The notes: generated by a model from the sequence alone, not told the origin. 34,756 nt of DNA from Candidatus Gracilibacteria bacterium S5_H10 (GCA_019248075.1 JAEHHG010000007.1:1-34756); one strand, 5' to 3'; shown: positions 18,621 through 28,736, counted from the first letter of the stretch. Program-made: numbers and translations.

Positions 18621-20354
18621 TTATTTTGTCTGGTGTAATTTGTAATATGCATTGGTTGCATTCAATGGAGTAACGTTGAAAATAGTGCTTCCTATTCTGA
18701 TCGTTCCTTCGATAAGAGAAAGACTGCTTACAATGAAATTTATTGTACCTACTTTTGTTTCTGTGTCTAAGGTGAAGATATCTCCATATCGTGCAAAATT
18801 ATTCGTAAAATATTCTTTTGTACTAGATTTTACCACTTTGTATCTGTTTCCTAGAATTTCTATATATCCAATATTGAAATTTCCGTTATTCAAAAGATTC
18901 ATATCTACATAGACATTGGATTGTGGAAGATTATTTGTCCCTGTTGTTATAGATCCTGGGACGCTGCTAATTATCTGATTATCGATAGTTCCATTGTTGA
19001 GATTTTGGGTGATCTGATATTTTACCTTGAATCTATATAGTGACAATGCTACTTCGTATCTTGTGATAACATTATCAAAGGTTATAGAATCTGAAGGACT
19101 TACGATTCCCATATTTTCTGCTGTTTCAAAATATTTTGTCCATCGAGGGGATGATGACTCATCAAGTTTTTTTCCTTCAAATAATCTGATCATCGCTGTA
19201 ATAAACTGTGCTTTGCTGATAGTTGTTTTTGGCGAGAATGCTCAATTTGAACCTTGCATGATTCCTAACTGACAGACTTGCTGAATATATGTTATCAGTG
19301 ATGTGTCAGTCTGATCTTCATCATTGAATCCACATGCTGCTGTATTCGTGATTCCTCAAAAATTGAATACTTTGGCAAATTCTACAAGAATTTTTGCTGC
19401 TTGTTCTCTATTGAGTATTTCAAAGGGTTTATATGATGTAACGTCACTGTAGCTTGTCAATCCATTGTCATTCATCCATTTGATAGCTTCTATCAATTCT
19501 GGATCATTGCTGATGCTTAGTGAATTGGTAAGTCATGAAAGCGTTTCTACAATATCGGAAGTATCAGTTGTTGTACTTGTTAAATCAGATAATTGCGCTA
19601 AAAGCATGAGTTTTAATGTCTCGTTTTTTACGATATTTCTCAATCTTCGTATATAGATAGCCATTTCTCTTCTAGTTATTTGTGAGTCAAATGCTGATTC
19701 ATTATTGAGTGTCGTAAGTCCCATAGCTTGGGATTTTACATAGTAATCTCACCATCGAGGAGTTCTTTTTTCATTTGATATTTTTCCTTCAAATATTCTT
19801 ACTAATAAGGCCATAGTTTGTGGTCTTGTTAGTTCTTGTCTTGGTAAAAACGTTCCATCTGTCGTTCATTTAAATATTCCTCGCTTACATGTATTTGTAA
19901 CAAAACTCCTAAGTGTCGGATCTATTTCATTGGCATCGCTAAATGTACAACTAGTATTTTTTGTCTCTTGGGTATATCCAAGTACGGTAAATGCTTGTCA
20001 TATTATTTTTGCTGCTTCCTCTCTAAGAAGTCCGTCTTCTGGTCTATAATCGGTTTCATTGTCGTATTTTGTCAATCCATTAGCGTACATCCATGCAAGT
20101 GCTTGTTCGAATTCTGTTCCTGTTGTTGTAGAAACTACTTCTGTTGTGCTGTTTGTTGTTCATGTAGTGATGGATCATGTTCCATCATCGCTGTTTGTTA
20201 CTGATCCGCTGGTAGTTGATCCGCTGTTTGTTACTGTGATGACATGTGTCACTGGATCTATGACGATCTGGAAATCTCCTGTCTCTGCTTTTGTGAAAGA
20301 TGCGAAAAGTGTGAAAGCAACTGCAAATACCATTCATAGTATCTTTTTGTTCAT
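18621..20354 (-). CDS. S-layer homology (SLH) domain surface protein
   Basis: 577 aa with TGA as Gly. A signal peptide (residues 1-24, ending KAE) is followed by a Thr/Ser/Gly linker. Two blocks of SLH-like repeats follow, at about 81-240 and 285-450. Examples are ALAWMYANGLTKY..YRPEDGLLREEAAKI, FxDANEIDPTLRSF, GIFKGTTDGTFLPRQELTR, and again AIKWMNDNGLTSY..LNREQAAKI. The C-terminal 120 residues are a beta-rich, Thr/Asn/Ile-rich domain without SLH motifs. SLH domains anchor proteins to pyruvylated secondary wall polymers. A pyruvyl transferase gene occurs at 31963-32985. A -35/-10 pair lies upstream at 20390-20417. It is first in the operon with the two-helix protein, ruvB and the Nudix gene. 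Confidence 0.85.
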
Positions 20355-20389
20355 GAGAAATGTGCATACAAGATAAAATGCTCAAAAAA

Positions 20390-20417
20390 ACTATACTTAA
20401 TATACTAAGCTTTTCAA
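20390..20417 (-). promoter_or_regulatory. Putative sigma-70-type promoter of the SLH gene
   Basis: On the minus strand, TTGAAA (20417-20412) and TATAGT (20395-20390) are separated by 16 bp. The start codon is about 35 bp further on. Confidence 0.5.
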
Positions 20418-20472
20418 TATAAATTTAAGTATAAGGCACAATAAAATATCCATAGCTTCTTTATAAAAGAGC

Positions 20473-20500
20473 TTGAAAATTGCTAGCAAAACAATAATAC
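20473..20500 (+). promoter_or_regulatory. Possible promoter of ndk
   Basis: TTGAAA at 20473-20478 and TAATAC at 20495-20500, spaced by 16 bp, lie 26 bp before the ndk start at 20527. The -10 box is weak. Confidence 0.3.
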
Positions 20501-20526
20501 TCGAACAATCTTTTATTTTTTATGTA

Positions 20527-21039
20527 ATGGTAAAAATGTCTTCTGTGCAAAGAACGTTAGTTGTGCTAAAACCTGATAGTGTAGGTCGTAGTGTAATATG
20601 AGAAATTATTTCTCGTTTTGAAAGAGCATGATTGCATATTATCGGTATGAAAATGATTCGCCCAGATAAAGATTTCTTATATCATCATTATGAAACTTTG
20701 GGGAAGATGATTTCTAGACGTTGACAAAAAGCTTTTGATGTAACGTTGAAAATGATGCAACAATGACCAATGGTTGCTATGGTTATAGAAGGAGTTGAAG
20801 TTGTAGAATATGTTCGTAAGATGGTTGGAGCGACAGAACCTAAAGCTGCTTTGCCTGGAACAATCAGAGGCGATTTTGCTCATATGTCATTTGCTTATGC
20901 TGATGGAAAAGATATTGGAGTTCCTAATCTTATCCATGCTTCAGGAAATGTTGAAGAGGCTGATGCAGAAATACAGCATCGATTTAATGCTGAAGAATTG
21001 TTTGATTATGATCCTTTGCATAGGTCATTCACTCGTTAA
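20527..21039 (+). CDS. ndk: Nucleoside diphosphate kinase
   Basis: 170 aa with TGA as Gly. It balances NTP pools by phosphate transfer through a His. QRTLVVLKPDSVGR (Lys15) opens the family domain, MVGATEPKAALPGTIRGDFAH is the substrate loop, and NLIHASGN carries the catalytic His137. The usual HGSD is HASG here, so the Gly and Asp of the classic motif are changed. It is about 30 aa longer than E. coli Ndk, with extra residues after the first helix pair and before the His motif. The start ATG at 20527 is used; an ATG nine bases later would also fit. bL31 lies 117 bp downstream. Confidence 0.94.
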
Positions 21040-21156
21040 TCATATTTGATTGAAATATTTAAGATTCATATATTAAAAAATTCATATCGTCCACAAATTT
21101 CCAAATTTTTTAATCTAAGGTCTTTAATGTCTTTTAATTTGTTATTATTATCATCA

Positions 21157-21396
21157 ATGAAAAAATGAATACATGGAAGTTATTATAAAGATGTAGAAGT
21201 ACAATGCATCTGTGGTGCAAAATTTACCGTAAATGCTACAATCCCTGGACCACTTAAAGTAGAAACATGTTATCAATGTCATCCTGCTTTCAATAAAGAT
21301 AGAGTAGTCAAAAAAGTAATTAAGGGAAGAATGGAGAAATTCCTAGAAAAGCAGAAAAAAATGGATTCTATTAAACCAGCTAAAAAAACTAAATAA
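21157..21396 (+). CDS. rpmE: 50S ribosomal protein bL31
   Basis: 79 aa. Read with TGA as Gly it begins MKKGIHGSYYKDVEV, matching MKxGIHPxY of bL31. Two zinc-type Cys pairs are kept: CxC (residues 16 and 18) and CYQCHP (37 and 40), so this is the zinc-binding form. The C-terminus is Lys-rich (KPAKKTK). The Gly of the GIH motif is TGA. It lies between ndk and the PH-like membrane protein gene. Confidence 0.92.
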
Positions 21397-21453
21397 ACTT
21401 TTAGCTTGATGCTTTAATTGTATTTATCTGAAGCTCGAGTTTTATTAGTCAAT

Positions 21454-22080
21454 ATGCTCAGAAGACAGATCATGAAAAAATATGTAGATGTTGATACTGT
21501 TTTTCATGTTATCTGACATAATGCAAGTGTTTTTGTCATCATGATGGTAAGAACACTTATTTTTTTGTTGGTTTTGTATGTCTTATTTCTTGTTTTGGAC
21601 AAATATATTATATGGGAATATCTTCCTTGGATTTTTGGGATATTCGGTTTATGATTTTTTGTAAAATATATCATAGATTTTCTCAATATATATTTAGATT
21701 GATTGATCCTTTCTGAAAATGGACTTACTTTGTTTATGTGGGAGTGACTTTTTGATCATAAGACTGATTTTTTTGAACGAGATAAAATAGAGGCGATTTC
21801 TCACAATCAAAATAGTTTTTGGGATAAATTATTTGCTAAAGGCGATTTGCTCATCAAACTCGAACATTGAGTAGAATATCCTTTTGAAAATATAAACTTT
21901 CCTCAAAGACAAGCAGAAAAAATAATGAGATATAAAAGTCAGTTTAGCCAGATACAGCCTACAGAAAATACCTCTTTGGGTGACGAAAAAATGGCTATCA
22001 TCGCTGAAGCGCTAAGTGAGGTGGTAAAAGAATATATGGATAAGAAAACTTCTGAAGAAGAGGATGAGGAAGATTACTAA
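21454..22080 (+). CDS. Membrane protein with possible PH-like domain
   Basis: 208 aa with TGA as Gly. Two membrane helices lie near residues 30-50 (FLLVLYVLFLVL) and 57-80. A soluble part reads LILSENGLTLFMWEG and then DKIEAISHNQNSFWDKL, like bacterial PH (YdbS-type) proteins, where a two-helix hairpin precedes a beta domain. The C-terminus is a long acidic helix (KTSEEEDEEDY). A similar design occurs at 27653-28231, but the two are not close copies. A TTG at 21418 would add 12 residues. Function unknown. It lies 57 bp after rpmE. Confidence 0.72.
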
Positions 22081-22099
22081 AAAATAATAAAAAGATGTT

Positions 22100-22206
22100 C
22101 CTCCTTTTCTGAAAGGAGGGGGACCCTTTAGGCTGGAGGATTTTGTAACTAAGTAAAATCTCCCATCCGTAAATACGGATACCTCCCTCTTTGAAATAAA
22201 GAGGGT
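22100..22206. repeat. Cluster of three hairpins, intergenic palindromic element
   Basis: Three perfect inverted repeats lie in about 105 bp: CCTCCTTT / AAAGGAGG (22100-22119), ATCCGT / ACGGAT (about 22165-22180), and CCCTCTTT / AAAGAGGG followed by T8 (22185-22205). The last ends in a strong T tract and may terminate transcription. The sequence style matches the palindrome inside ruvB at 17470. Confidence 0.65.
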
Positions 22207-22239
22207 ATTTTTTTTAGTTTGTTGATTGAATTTATTTCT

Positions 22240-23487
22240 TTATAGCAATTTCAGCTCTTTCAAAACTTTTTCGTATTTTGGGTAATCGTTCCCAAATTTT
22301 TTTTGCATATATTCTTGGAGAATATTTTTCCAGTCGGAAAATCCATTGAGATTGTCTGATTCTATCTTGAAGCTATTTAGCAAGGAATCCATATTTTCAC
22401 TATCTTTTTTTAATCTGATATCTTTGCATGCATTGCGCAGTTTTTCGTCGATGACTTCATCCATTTTATCGTAATCGATATGTTCGACGTTGAGTGTCAG
22501 TGAAATATTTTTAATGTTTATTTGTATATCTTCTTTGAATGTAATATCTCGCATAGGAGAACTGAAATATTTTTTGTTTGTTTCATTGATTGTTTGTAGC
22601 TCATTTAGTAATGTTGTTTCGTTTAATATCGTTTTTGGTCTTATCATAATCTGTGGATTGATCATTAGTGGTATTGCAGTAACTTTATTACTTGCCGTAT
22701 CATAGTGAAATATGTATTTATTTTGATTGGCTTCCAATGAACTTGTAGACCAAACACTTCATAGACAGAGATAATTATTATAATTAAATGCTTGGTGAAG
22801 ATGTCCAGAAATAAGCTTTATTGTCGAAATATCCAAAAATTGCTCATTCAGCGCTATATCTTTGTAATTGAATTTTGATTTTTGTCCTGGGAACGTTGTT
22901 CCGTTGATATAGTAGTGATGAAAAATCGTGAGCTTCGGATGCTTGTCCACTTGTTCCGCCAAATATTTATTGATGTATCATGAAAATTGTTCGTGTTTGT
23001 GGTTAGACTTTTCAAGTAAAGTGGAAAATTTACTTATAGATCCTAGTTTTTCATTTTTTGGATTATAATTATTTTTTTCTTTTTCATTGGTCAAGAAAAA
23101 TGGCATAAATAAAATTTCTTTTTCCTCTATCGTTTCTAGTATTGGTTTAGTGATGAATTTAATTTTTCCTGATCCTTTATTCTGCATTATAAATTCTGCA
23201 TTCTGAATTATATCAAACGCTTTTTGTGCTTCTTCAAAAACAAAAGAATTGCCTAATCGATCGTGATTACCAGAAAGTATATATACGTTTTTCCCTTGTT
23301 CAAACAGCTCCAAAAATAATTTGTATGCTTGCAGCAGTGCATTTCTATCGTAAGCAAAATGGTAGACATAATCTCAGAAAAAAATGATATTTTTTTCTTC
23401 AGGATACGCGGAAAAGATATTCCTCATTTCTGTCAGAATCTTATCTTGATAGCGTGTATTGATGTGAATATCTCAGATTAATAGCAT
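22240..23487 (-). CDS. Mre11/SbcD-like metallophosphoesterase
   Basis: 415 aa with TGA as Gly. The calcineurin-like metal motifs are in order: IGDIHIN (residues 4-10), FFGDYVYHF, LSGNHDRLG, FHHYYI and ISGHLHQAF. The order D-x-H, GD, GNHD, H, GHxH defines the superfamily. SbcD-Mre11 proteins cut DNA ends as nucleases, but no SbcC gene is visible here, so the DNA role is inferred. The C-terminal 165 aa are unlike the SbcD capping domain and are Asn/Lys-rich. The start ATG at 23485-23487 begins MLLIGDIH. The Gly of the first two motifs is TGA. It ends 34 bp after an intergenic hairpin cluster. Confidence 0.83.
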
Positions 23488-23493
23488 GAATTT

Positions 23494-23521
23494 AGCGTAA
23501 AGCGTAAAGCTCAAAGCATAA
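23494..23521. repeat. Four 7-bp tandem repeats, intergenic
   Basis: AGCGTAA, AGCGTAA, AGCTCAA and AGCATAA follow one another directly upstream of the phosphoesterase gene. They match in period and copy number the AGCTTAA array at 3969-3996. Confidence 0.75.
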
Positions 23522-23603
23522 AGCCTCTATTTTGACTTTATGGCTGTTTTGTGATGATAATAATTTGGTTTGAAAAGAAAAGTCAGAAATATATATTCAT
23601 AGT

Positions 23604-24245
23604 ATGAAAAAACGTCTGCGACTTGCATTGATTATTATCTGTGTCCTTGTTCTCATGGGCTTGAGAATATTTTCTCCTGAGGACTCATGGATATGTGATG
23701 GTGATGCTTTAGTCCAACATGGAAACCCCGGCTCTGATGGTTCGGGATTTTTTTGTTCTTGATGAAAACGTTATTCATTTTTATCTGCTCAAAATATATC
23801 TATGAACATTTTCACAGATTTTGTCGATAACGGGAATATTCCTTCTCTCTATACCTGCGATGGGGAAGGTCGTTTTCCTACATTGAAAATAGAGGATTTA
23901 CCTACTAATACAAAGACATTGGTGCTTGTGGTTGATGATCCTGATGCTTCTTCTGGTCCACGAGATCATTTGTTACTTGCAAATATTCCCTTGACACAAG
24001 ATTTTTCCGCTGTCATTTCCCAAGATAGTTTCGATCAATGAATCTTGTGACAGAATAGTCGATGAGAACAAGCACGATGAGCTCCATGTCCGCCGAGCGG
24101 AACGCATAGATATGTTTTCAAAGTATATGCAATCTCAGAATCTTTGGAAATTTCCTCATGATTCTCAAAAGAGAGATTATATGAATTGATGTCAGGAAAA
24201 ATAAATGCACGATCACAAATAGTAGGATTGTACAAGAGACAATAA
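23604..24245 (+). CDS. PEBP / YbhB-like protein, membrane-anchored
   Basis: 213 aa with TGA as Gly. An N-terminal hydrophobic segment (about 6-22) is followed by a Cys/Gly-rich stretch and then the PEBP (Raf-kinase-inhibitor-like) domain. It has FPTLKIEDLP, the ligand-pocket DDPDA, a DH, and the family signature GAPCPPSGTHRYVFKVYA. Bacterial YbhB/YbcL members are poorly understood and no substrate is inferred. Several TGA codons, including the Gly before APCPPS, break it in the standard code. Its stop (24243-24245) and the converging murC stop (24247) are one base apart. Confidence 0.9.
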
Positions 24246-24246
24246 A

Positions 24247-25614
24247 TTATTTACGAATATACTTTCTTATTTTGTAATCTATATCGCCAGCACTGTAGAT
24301 GACTATGACAGTATTTTTGTCGGTTTGTTCGATAGCTTCAGTGATGAGCGAAAAATCCGTAGTGTAAGTTCCTTTACACGCATTAGCGAAATGCTCGCCG
24401 AGTTCATCCAGATTTTTGATATTTTTGAGTGTAGAAAATTTTTTGATTAATTCTGATAGATTCTCTCTTGCTGCATAAATGTCGTAGATCATTATTTGAT
24501 CGTACTTTTCCAATGCTTTTTCAAAATCTTTTCGTCCAGTAATGATTCTATTTATTTGATGTGGTTGGAAAATAACAAATATTTTTTTGTTGGGAAATTT
24601 GTGCTTCAATGCCATATATCCAAATTCTATAGATGATGCCATATGTCAGTAATCGCTGAATATTTTCGCACCATTTTTTGTTGTTGTTATAAATTCCATT
24701 CTTCTTCGAAGTCATCTGAATGTCTTCATAGTACTGAGTATCTTTGTTTTGGGCTCTTTACATAATTTCGTCATAAGCTCGAGAATAAGTGATCCGTTTA
24801 CGTCGTTGTGTTTCCCTCGGACGTGATTGAACGGAATGGTTTTTATAGAAACTTCTTGTGTATTTTTTGATTTCAATTTGAGTCACTTTGGCATCAATAC
24901 CTTGTGTTTGACTTTGGTGAGTAAGGTCTCATATGCTGAGAGATAATCTTTCATGTCTTTGTAATAATCCGTATGATCTAGTTCTAGACTAGTAATCATT
25001 GCGTAATCCAAATCTAGATAGAGGAAGTGTCTTTTGTATTCACATGCTTCTACAAAAAATTTCCGCTTCTTTACATTCGCGTAATCGAGCTTTTTGCCTG
25101 TGAAAATATAATCGAAAATATTTTTGATATCTTTTTTTGCTTTGGTGTTTATTACATAGCTTTGGGTATTGAAACTTGGTACGAGTGCTCATAAGATTCC
25201 TAGTCCAAAATTTGGTAATATTCTTTTTGCTGTATGAATTGCGAGCGCAGTAGATGAACTTTTCCCGTTGGTACCTGCGAAACCTATCGTTGTAAAATAT
25301 TTTGAAACTTCTCCCAAAAACTGAAAATAATTTAGAATGACCATTACTTTCCTATTTTCTTTCATGATTTTTCTTGCTTCGACAATTTCTTTACATTCTG
25401 CAGTCGCTTCAGAATAAATGGTTATATCTCAAAGCTGAACTTTGTATTTTCCATGTCCTATAATAACTTTCATTCCTTTTGCTTCCAATTTATCTGTTAG
25501 TTCGTTTTGATTATCATTAATACAGACGATGTTTGTGTATCATAAATCATGCAGCATTCACGCTACGCCCGACATTCCTGTTCCTCATGCTCAAACTAAG
25601 ATGATATTTCTCAT
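24247..25614 (-). CDS. murC: UDP-N-acetylmuramate--L-alanine ligase
   Basis: 455 aa with TGA as Gly. It adds the first amino acid, L-Ala, to UDP-MurNAc in peptidoglycan synthesis. The Rossmann start is VGAGGTGMSGVAGML. The Mur ligase P-loop is GFAGTNGKSSST (about 111-122), an unusual variant of GTHGKTTT. FVEACEYKRHFL and SLELDHTDYY are central-domain motifs. GLRRRMEF and DYGHMASSI of the C-terminal domain follow, with the usual DYAHHP changed to DYGHMA. VFQPH is nearly kept as IFQPHQ. The variants suggest a divergent MurC rather than Mpl, but only the MurC-type motifs allow a call. It is monocistronic and converges with the PEBP gene. Confidence 0.9.
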
Positions 25615-25683
25615 AATATTTACAAATTACAAATTAAGAATTACGCTTTGTACTATAATCAATGATGTTTGAAAAACAAGAAA

Positions 25684-25713
25684 AAAGCTATGGAGCGATG
25701 CGCTCATAGCTTT
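25684..25713 (-). terminator. Terminator of the lipoprotein gene
   Basis: A stem AAAGCTATGGAGCG / CGCTCATAGCTTT with a one-base bulge is followed on the minus strand by a T run. It lies ten bases after the stop of the lipoprotein gene. Confidence 0.75.
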
Positions 25714-25723
25714 GAAAGATTTG

Positions 25724-26053
25724 TTACATTTTTTCTATCCAACCATTTGTATATCTGCTATTTTGGGATGTTAGCTTTACTTCGATTCTTTCCTCCGATG
25801 ATGTTAATACATAAATTATTGTTCCTTTGATTCCGTACGTAGCTGCTTGCTTTTTGAGAAGATATTTTTTTGTCCCAATGATAATACTGTCTTTATCGGC
25901 AGTATTTATCAACTGATTGCAGAATTCCTGATCAGTTATTCTTTGTCTTTCTCCGTATTCCAGCGAAGCTATTTGTTCTTCAATAGGCGCTTGTTTGCAG
26001 GAGATGCAAATTGCTATCGTACATGCTGCTAGAATAAAAAATGTTTTTTTCAT
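25724..26053 (-). CDS. Small secreted protein, probable lipoprotein
   Basis: 109 aa without TGA. The N-terminus MKKTFFILAACTIAICISCK is a signal peptide with a Cys near residue 19, close to a lipobox, so lipid attachment is likely though the box is weak. The mature part is short and charged, with Tyr/Lys-rich strands near TKKYLLKKQA and GTIIYVLT. No family is recognised. It ends just before a terminator, and tRNA-Leu lies upstream on the same strand. Confidence 0.7.
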   Translation of the reverse strand: MKKTFFILAACTIAICISCKQAPIEEQIASLEYGERQRITDQEFCNQLINTADKDSIIIGTKKYLLKKQAATYGIKGTIIYVLTSSEERIEVKLTSQNSRYTNGWIEKM

Positions 26054-26168
26054 AGTTTTTTTTCTTTTTGTTGGCCGTTTATATAATTATTTATGTAATG
26101 ATTACAACAGAATAAAAAAATATTTTTTATTTTTTTAAAAAAATCTGAATTTCTTCAGATCTTGATTT

Positions 26169-26251
26169 TACCCAGAGAGGGACTCGAACCCTCACGTCCT
26201 TACGAACACCAGATTTTGAGTCTAGCATGTCTACCATTCCATCATCTGGGC
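26169..26251 (-). tRNA. tRNA-Leu (anticodon CAA)
   Basis: Read on the minus strand it forms a class II tRNA with a long variable arm. The acceptor is GCCCAGA with TCTGGGT, the anticodon stem CTAGA/TCTGG, and the loop CTCAAAA gives anticodon CAA (reads UUG). The T arm has the GAGGG stem and TTCGAGT loop. The discriminator is A. CCA is not encoded. Confidence 0.92.
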
Positions 26252-26452
26252 GTGATTATACTTGTTATACTGTATACACTATCTCATACCTGCTTTAGCG
26301 GATTGTTCAATCAACAAAACTATCATTTCACTTTTATTTTTTTGCAAGCTTAGCACATTTGAGTGTAATAATGCATTGATATTGTGGTCAGTATTTAAGA
26401 AAATCTAAATAAAAATCAATTGATTTTATATATTGTTTATTTACACATTATG

Positions 26453-26470
26453 TGATGATATATTTCATCA
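26453..26470. promoter_or_regulatory. Hairpin upstream of ssb
   Basis: TGATGA / TCATCA around a 6-nt TATATT loop, 30 bp before the ssb start. It could be an operator or a weak hairpin. There is no direct evidence of function. Confidence 0.3.
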
Positions 26471-26500
26471 TCATTTTTTACACGATAATTTGATCGAATC

Positions 26501-26905
26501 ATGGATTTGAACAAAGTAATGATTATCTGAAGAGCTACAAACAATTTACAGGTAAAGACCATTGAAAGTAGTTGAACTTCTGTGGTAAATTTTACTGTTG
26601 CAACCAACAGAAAATTTAAAAACAAAGAAGGAAATGTACTTGAAGATGCGGAATACCATAGATGTGTGGCTTATGGAAAAGGTGCTGAAGTGTTAGCAAA
26701 GTATTTGAACAAAGGAAAGAGAATTTATATCGAAGGAAGATTAAGAACAAGGAAACGACAAGACAGTGAAGGAAATGATAAATTCTCTACTGAAATTATC
26801 GTTGATAACTTTATCTTCTTGGATCCCAAAGGACAAGGAGATGATGATCATTTGTTGGATCTTGCTGATCCTGTTGTACCAGAAGATGAAGATGTTCCAT
26901 TTTAG
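26501..26905 (+). CDS. ssb: Single-stranded DNA-binding protein
   Basis: 134 aa; TGA codons supply Gly in IIGRATN and ESSGTS. The OB-fold pattern is clear: MDLNKVMIIGRATN, VVNFTVATNR, YHRCVAYGKGAEVLAKYLNKGKRIYIEGRL, and FSTEIIVDNFIFLD. The C-terminus ends in an acidic DEDVPF tail, the partner-docking tip, where Phe is the conserved end. SSB coats single-stranded DNA in replication and repair. It starts the plus-strand run with lepB, the PH-like gene and hsp20. Confidence 0.96.
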
Positions 26906-27037
26906 GTAATAAACTTCTTGAAATTTTATAGAATATGTCCATCGATACTTGTAAACGATATAATAAGTGTCATTGTTTTATTGTCGATTATTTTGTTTAT
27001 AGAATATAAAAATTTTATACATTAGATTTTGCGTATT

Positions 27038-27625
27038 ATGGCTTTTAAGACTAAATTAAAATATTTCTTTTTAGATCTTTTTGATATGTTATCGTTTTTG
27101 GTGTTTGTAGGAGGAATAGTTCTTTTTATAAGATTTTTTGTTGCCAATCCATATACTGTAGTTTGATCAAGTATGGTTCCAACATTTGAAGAAAATGATT
27201 TTATCATTGTAGATAAAATTACTCCAAGATTTAGCCAGCTCAATAGGGGTGATGTTATAGTTTTTGTTCCTCCAGGGAAAACGATTCCTTACATTAAAAG
27301 AGTCGTTTGATTGCCTTGAGAAACAGTGAAAATAAAACGTGATGGTGTTCAAATATGTACGACAGAAAATAATATAGAACAATGTAATACATTAGATGAA
27401 GCATATCTAGATCCTTCAGTAAAGACTGAGTGAAGATGCGGAATAAGTGAATTCCCTATCACGTCTTGAGGTCTTTTTGTTATGGGAGATAATAGATGAT
27501 TTTCTACTGATTCTCGTTGCTGTTTTGGATTGGATTGCTATGAATGATCTACCTATGAAGTTCCGTATGATCATATTATAGGTAAAGTCTATCTTAGACT
27601 TTTCCCACATTTTCAATCATTTTAA
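27038..27625 (+). CDS. lepB: Signal peptidase I
   Basis: 195 aa with TGA as Gly. It cleaves Sec signal peptides at the outer face of the membrane. A single N-terminal membrane segment (about 17-36) is followed by VVGSSMVPTF with catalytic Ser45, then RGDVIVF, and YIKRVVGLPGE with the catalytic Lys87. MGDNRGFSTDSR is box E. The first Gly of GSSM, and the Gly residues of VVGLPGE, are TGA. An insert with Cys lies before box E. It follows ssb and is 27 bp before the PH-like protein gene. Confidence 0.96.
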
Positions 27626-27652
27626 ATAGATTTTATTCTTAAGTGGTCTCAT

Positions 27653-28231
27653 ATGAAGATATTTACTAATTTTGATACTTCCTTGAGGAATAAAATATTC
27701 AATGATTATAAACAGCAATATGGTGAAGAAAATACCCTTTGTTTTTGAAGAAGCAAGCTTTACAAAATTACAAAAGTTACGCTTCCTTTATTCGTTCTTA
27801 CTTTGTTGACGGTTTTTTGATTGCTATTTTTCTATAGACGATTGGATGGTGAATATTTTTGATATGTTATTGCTGCAATATTAATTATTGACCTTGTTTT
27901 CTTCTTTCCTGTGTTAGGTAAATATATCGATTATAAGATGGATTTTATTGTGGTTATTCCAAATTCTGTCATTATGTATGAACAATCAGGAATTTTTAAA
28001 AGAAACGAAGTCACTATTAGTGCTCAAAGTATTAAGACCATATCTATCCAAAAGTCTGGGCTTTTGTATAGTTTGTTTGATAATGGTGATATTATAATCC
28101 TTACGGAAGGTGATAATGAACATAATGGAGAAATGGTGTTCCATCGAATTCCAAGACCAGAAAAAAGAAGAAATCAGATAGTCAAAGTCATTGGAATAGA
28201 TATCAAAGCAAATCAGAATCCTCAGACATAA
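27653..28231 (+). CDS. Membrane protein with bacterial PH-like domain
   Basis: 192 aa with TGA as Gly. Two helices form a hairpin at about 46-62 and 75-90 (LPLFVLTLLTVFGLLFFY, then IIDLVFFFPVLG). A beta-rich domain follows, with FIVVIPNSVIMYEQSGIFKR and AQSIKTISIQKSGLLYSLFDNGDIIILTEG, the layout of bPH2/YdbS-type proteins. Function unknown. It lies between lepB and hsp20 with gaps of 27 and 26 bp, so they are likely co-transcribed. Confidence 0.78.
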
Positions 28232-28257
28232 ATATTTATTTTATAATTATTTTTTGC

Positions 28258-28611
28258 ATGCAACAAGAACAGGAAAAACCACGTATTCCTTATGATATTT
28301 ATGAGTCTCCTCAAGAGATTGTTATCTTGTTGCCTTTAGGATGAGTAAAAAAGGAAACGCTCAAACTCACTATAAAGGATTATAGATTAGTCATCAATGG
28401 AGAAAGAATTAAACCAAAAATTAAAGATCATCTGATCCCTCTCAAGGAAGAGTGTTATCGATGACCGATTGATCAAATTATTGATCTTCCTCCTCAAGTG
28501 TATTTTGATAAGATTCATTCAAAGCTTACTCCTGATAATACTCTTCAGATCATCGTGCCGAAAGCATTGGTACCAGAAAAAATTTCTCTTGAAGTCGAAT
28601 ACGATAAATAG
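28258..28611 (+). CDS. Hsp20 / alpha-crystallin family protein
   Basis: 117 aa with two TGA-Gly codons. The alpha-crystallin domain is short and complete: YESPQEIVILLPLGGVKKETLKLTIKDYRLVINGER is the start. It then has a strand with the usual IDLP, and the late segment KLTPDNTLQIIVPK. It holds unfolding proteins as an ATP-independent chaperone. Typical N- and C-terminal extensions are short, and the I-x-I tail is not clear. It closes the operon, and a terminator follows. Confidence 0.9.
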
Positions 28612-28651
28612 ACTACGTCGATACATATTCATTTAAAAATGAACGATAAAA

Positions 28652-28673
28652 GCTCTCAGCTACTGCTGAGAGC
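28652..28673. repeat. Perfect 9-bp hairpin
   Basis: GCTCTCAGC / GCTGAGAGC with a TACT loop, just after hsp20. No T run follows on the plus strand, and a short T stretch follows on the minus strand, so it may act as a stop for minus-strand transcription. Confidence 0.55.
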
Positions 28674-28703
28674 AATAAATGTCCACTTATGCGGACGATA
28701 AAG

Positions 28704-28728
28704 ATTGCTTTTGTAGCAATTTTTTTTA
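28704..28728 (+). terminator. Terminator of the ssb-lepB-hsp20 run
   Basis: ATTGCT / AGCAAT with a TTTGT loop and eight T after it. It is the clear plus-strand terminator between hsp20 and the converging O-antigen ligase gene. Confidence 0.85.
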
Positions 28729-28736
28729 TCAGTTTA

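Noticed and set aside
26453-26470. Riboswitch upstream of ssb
   Set aside because: Only one short hairpin is seen, with no conserved aptamer features.
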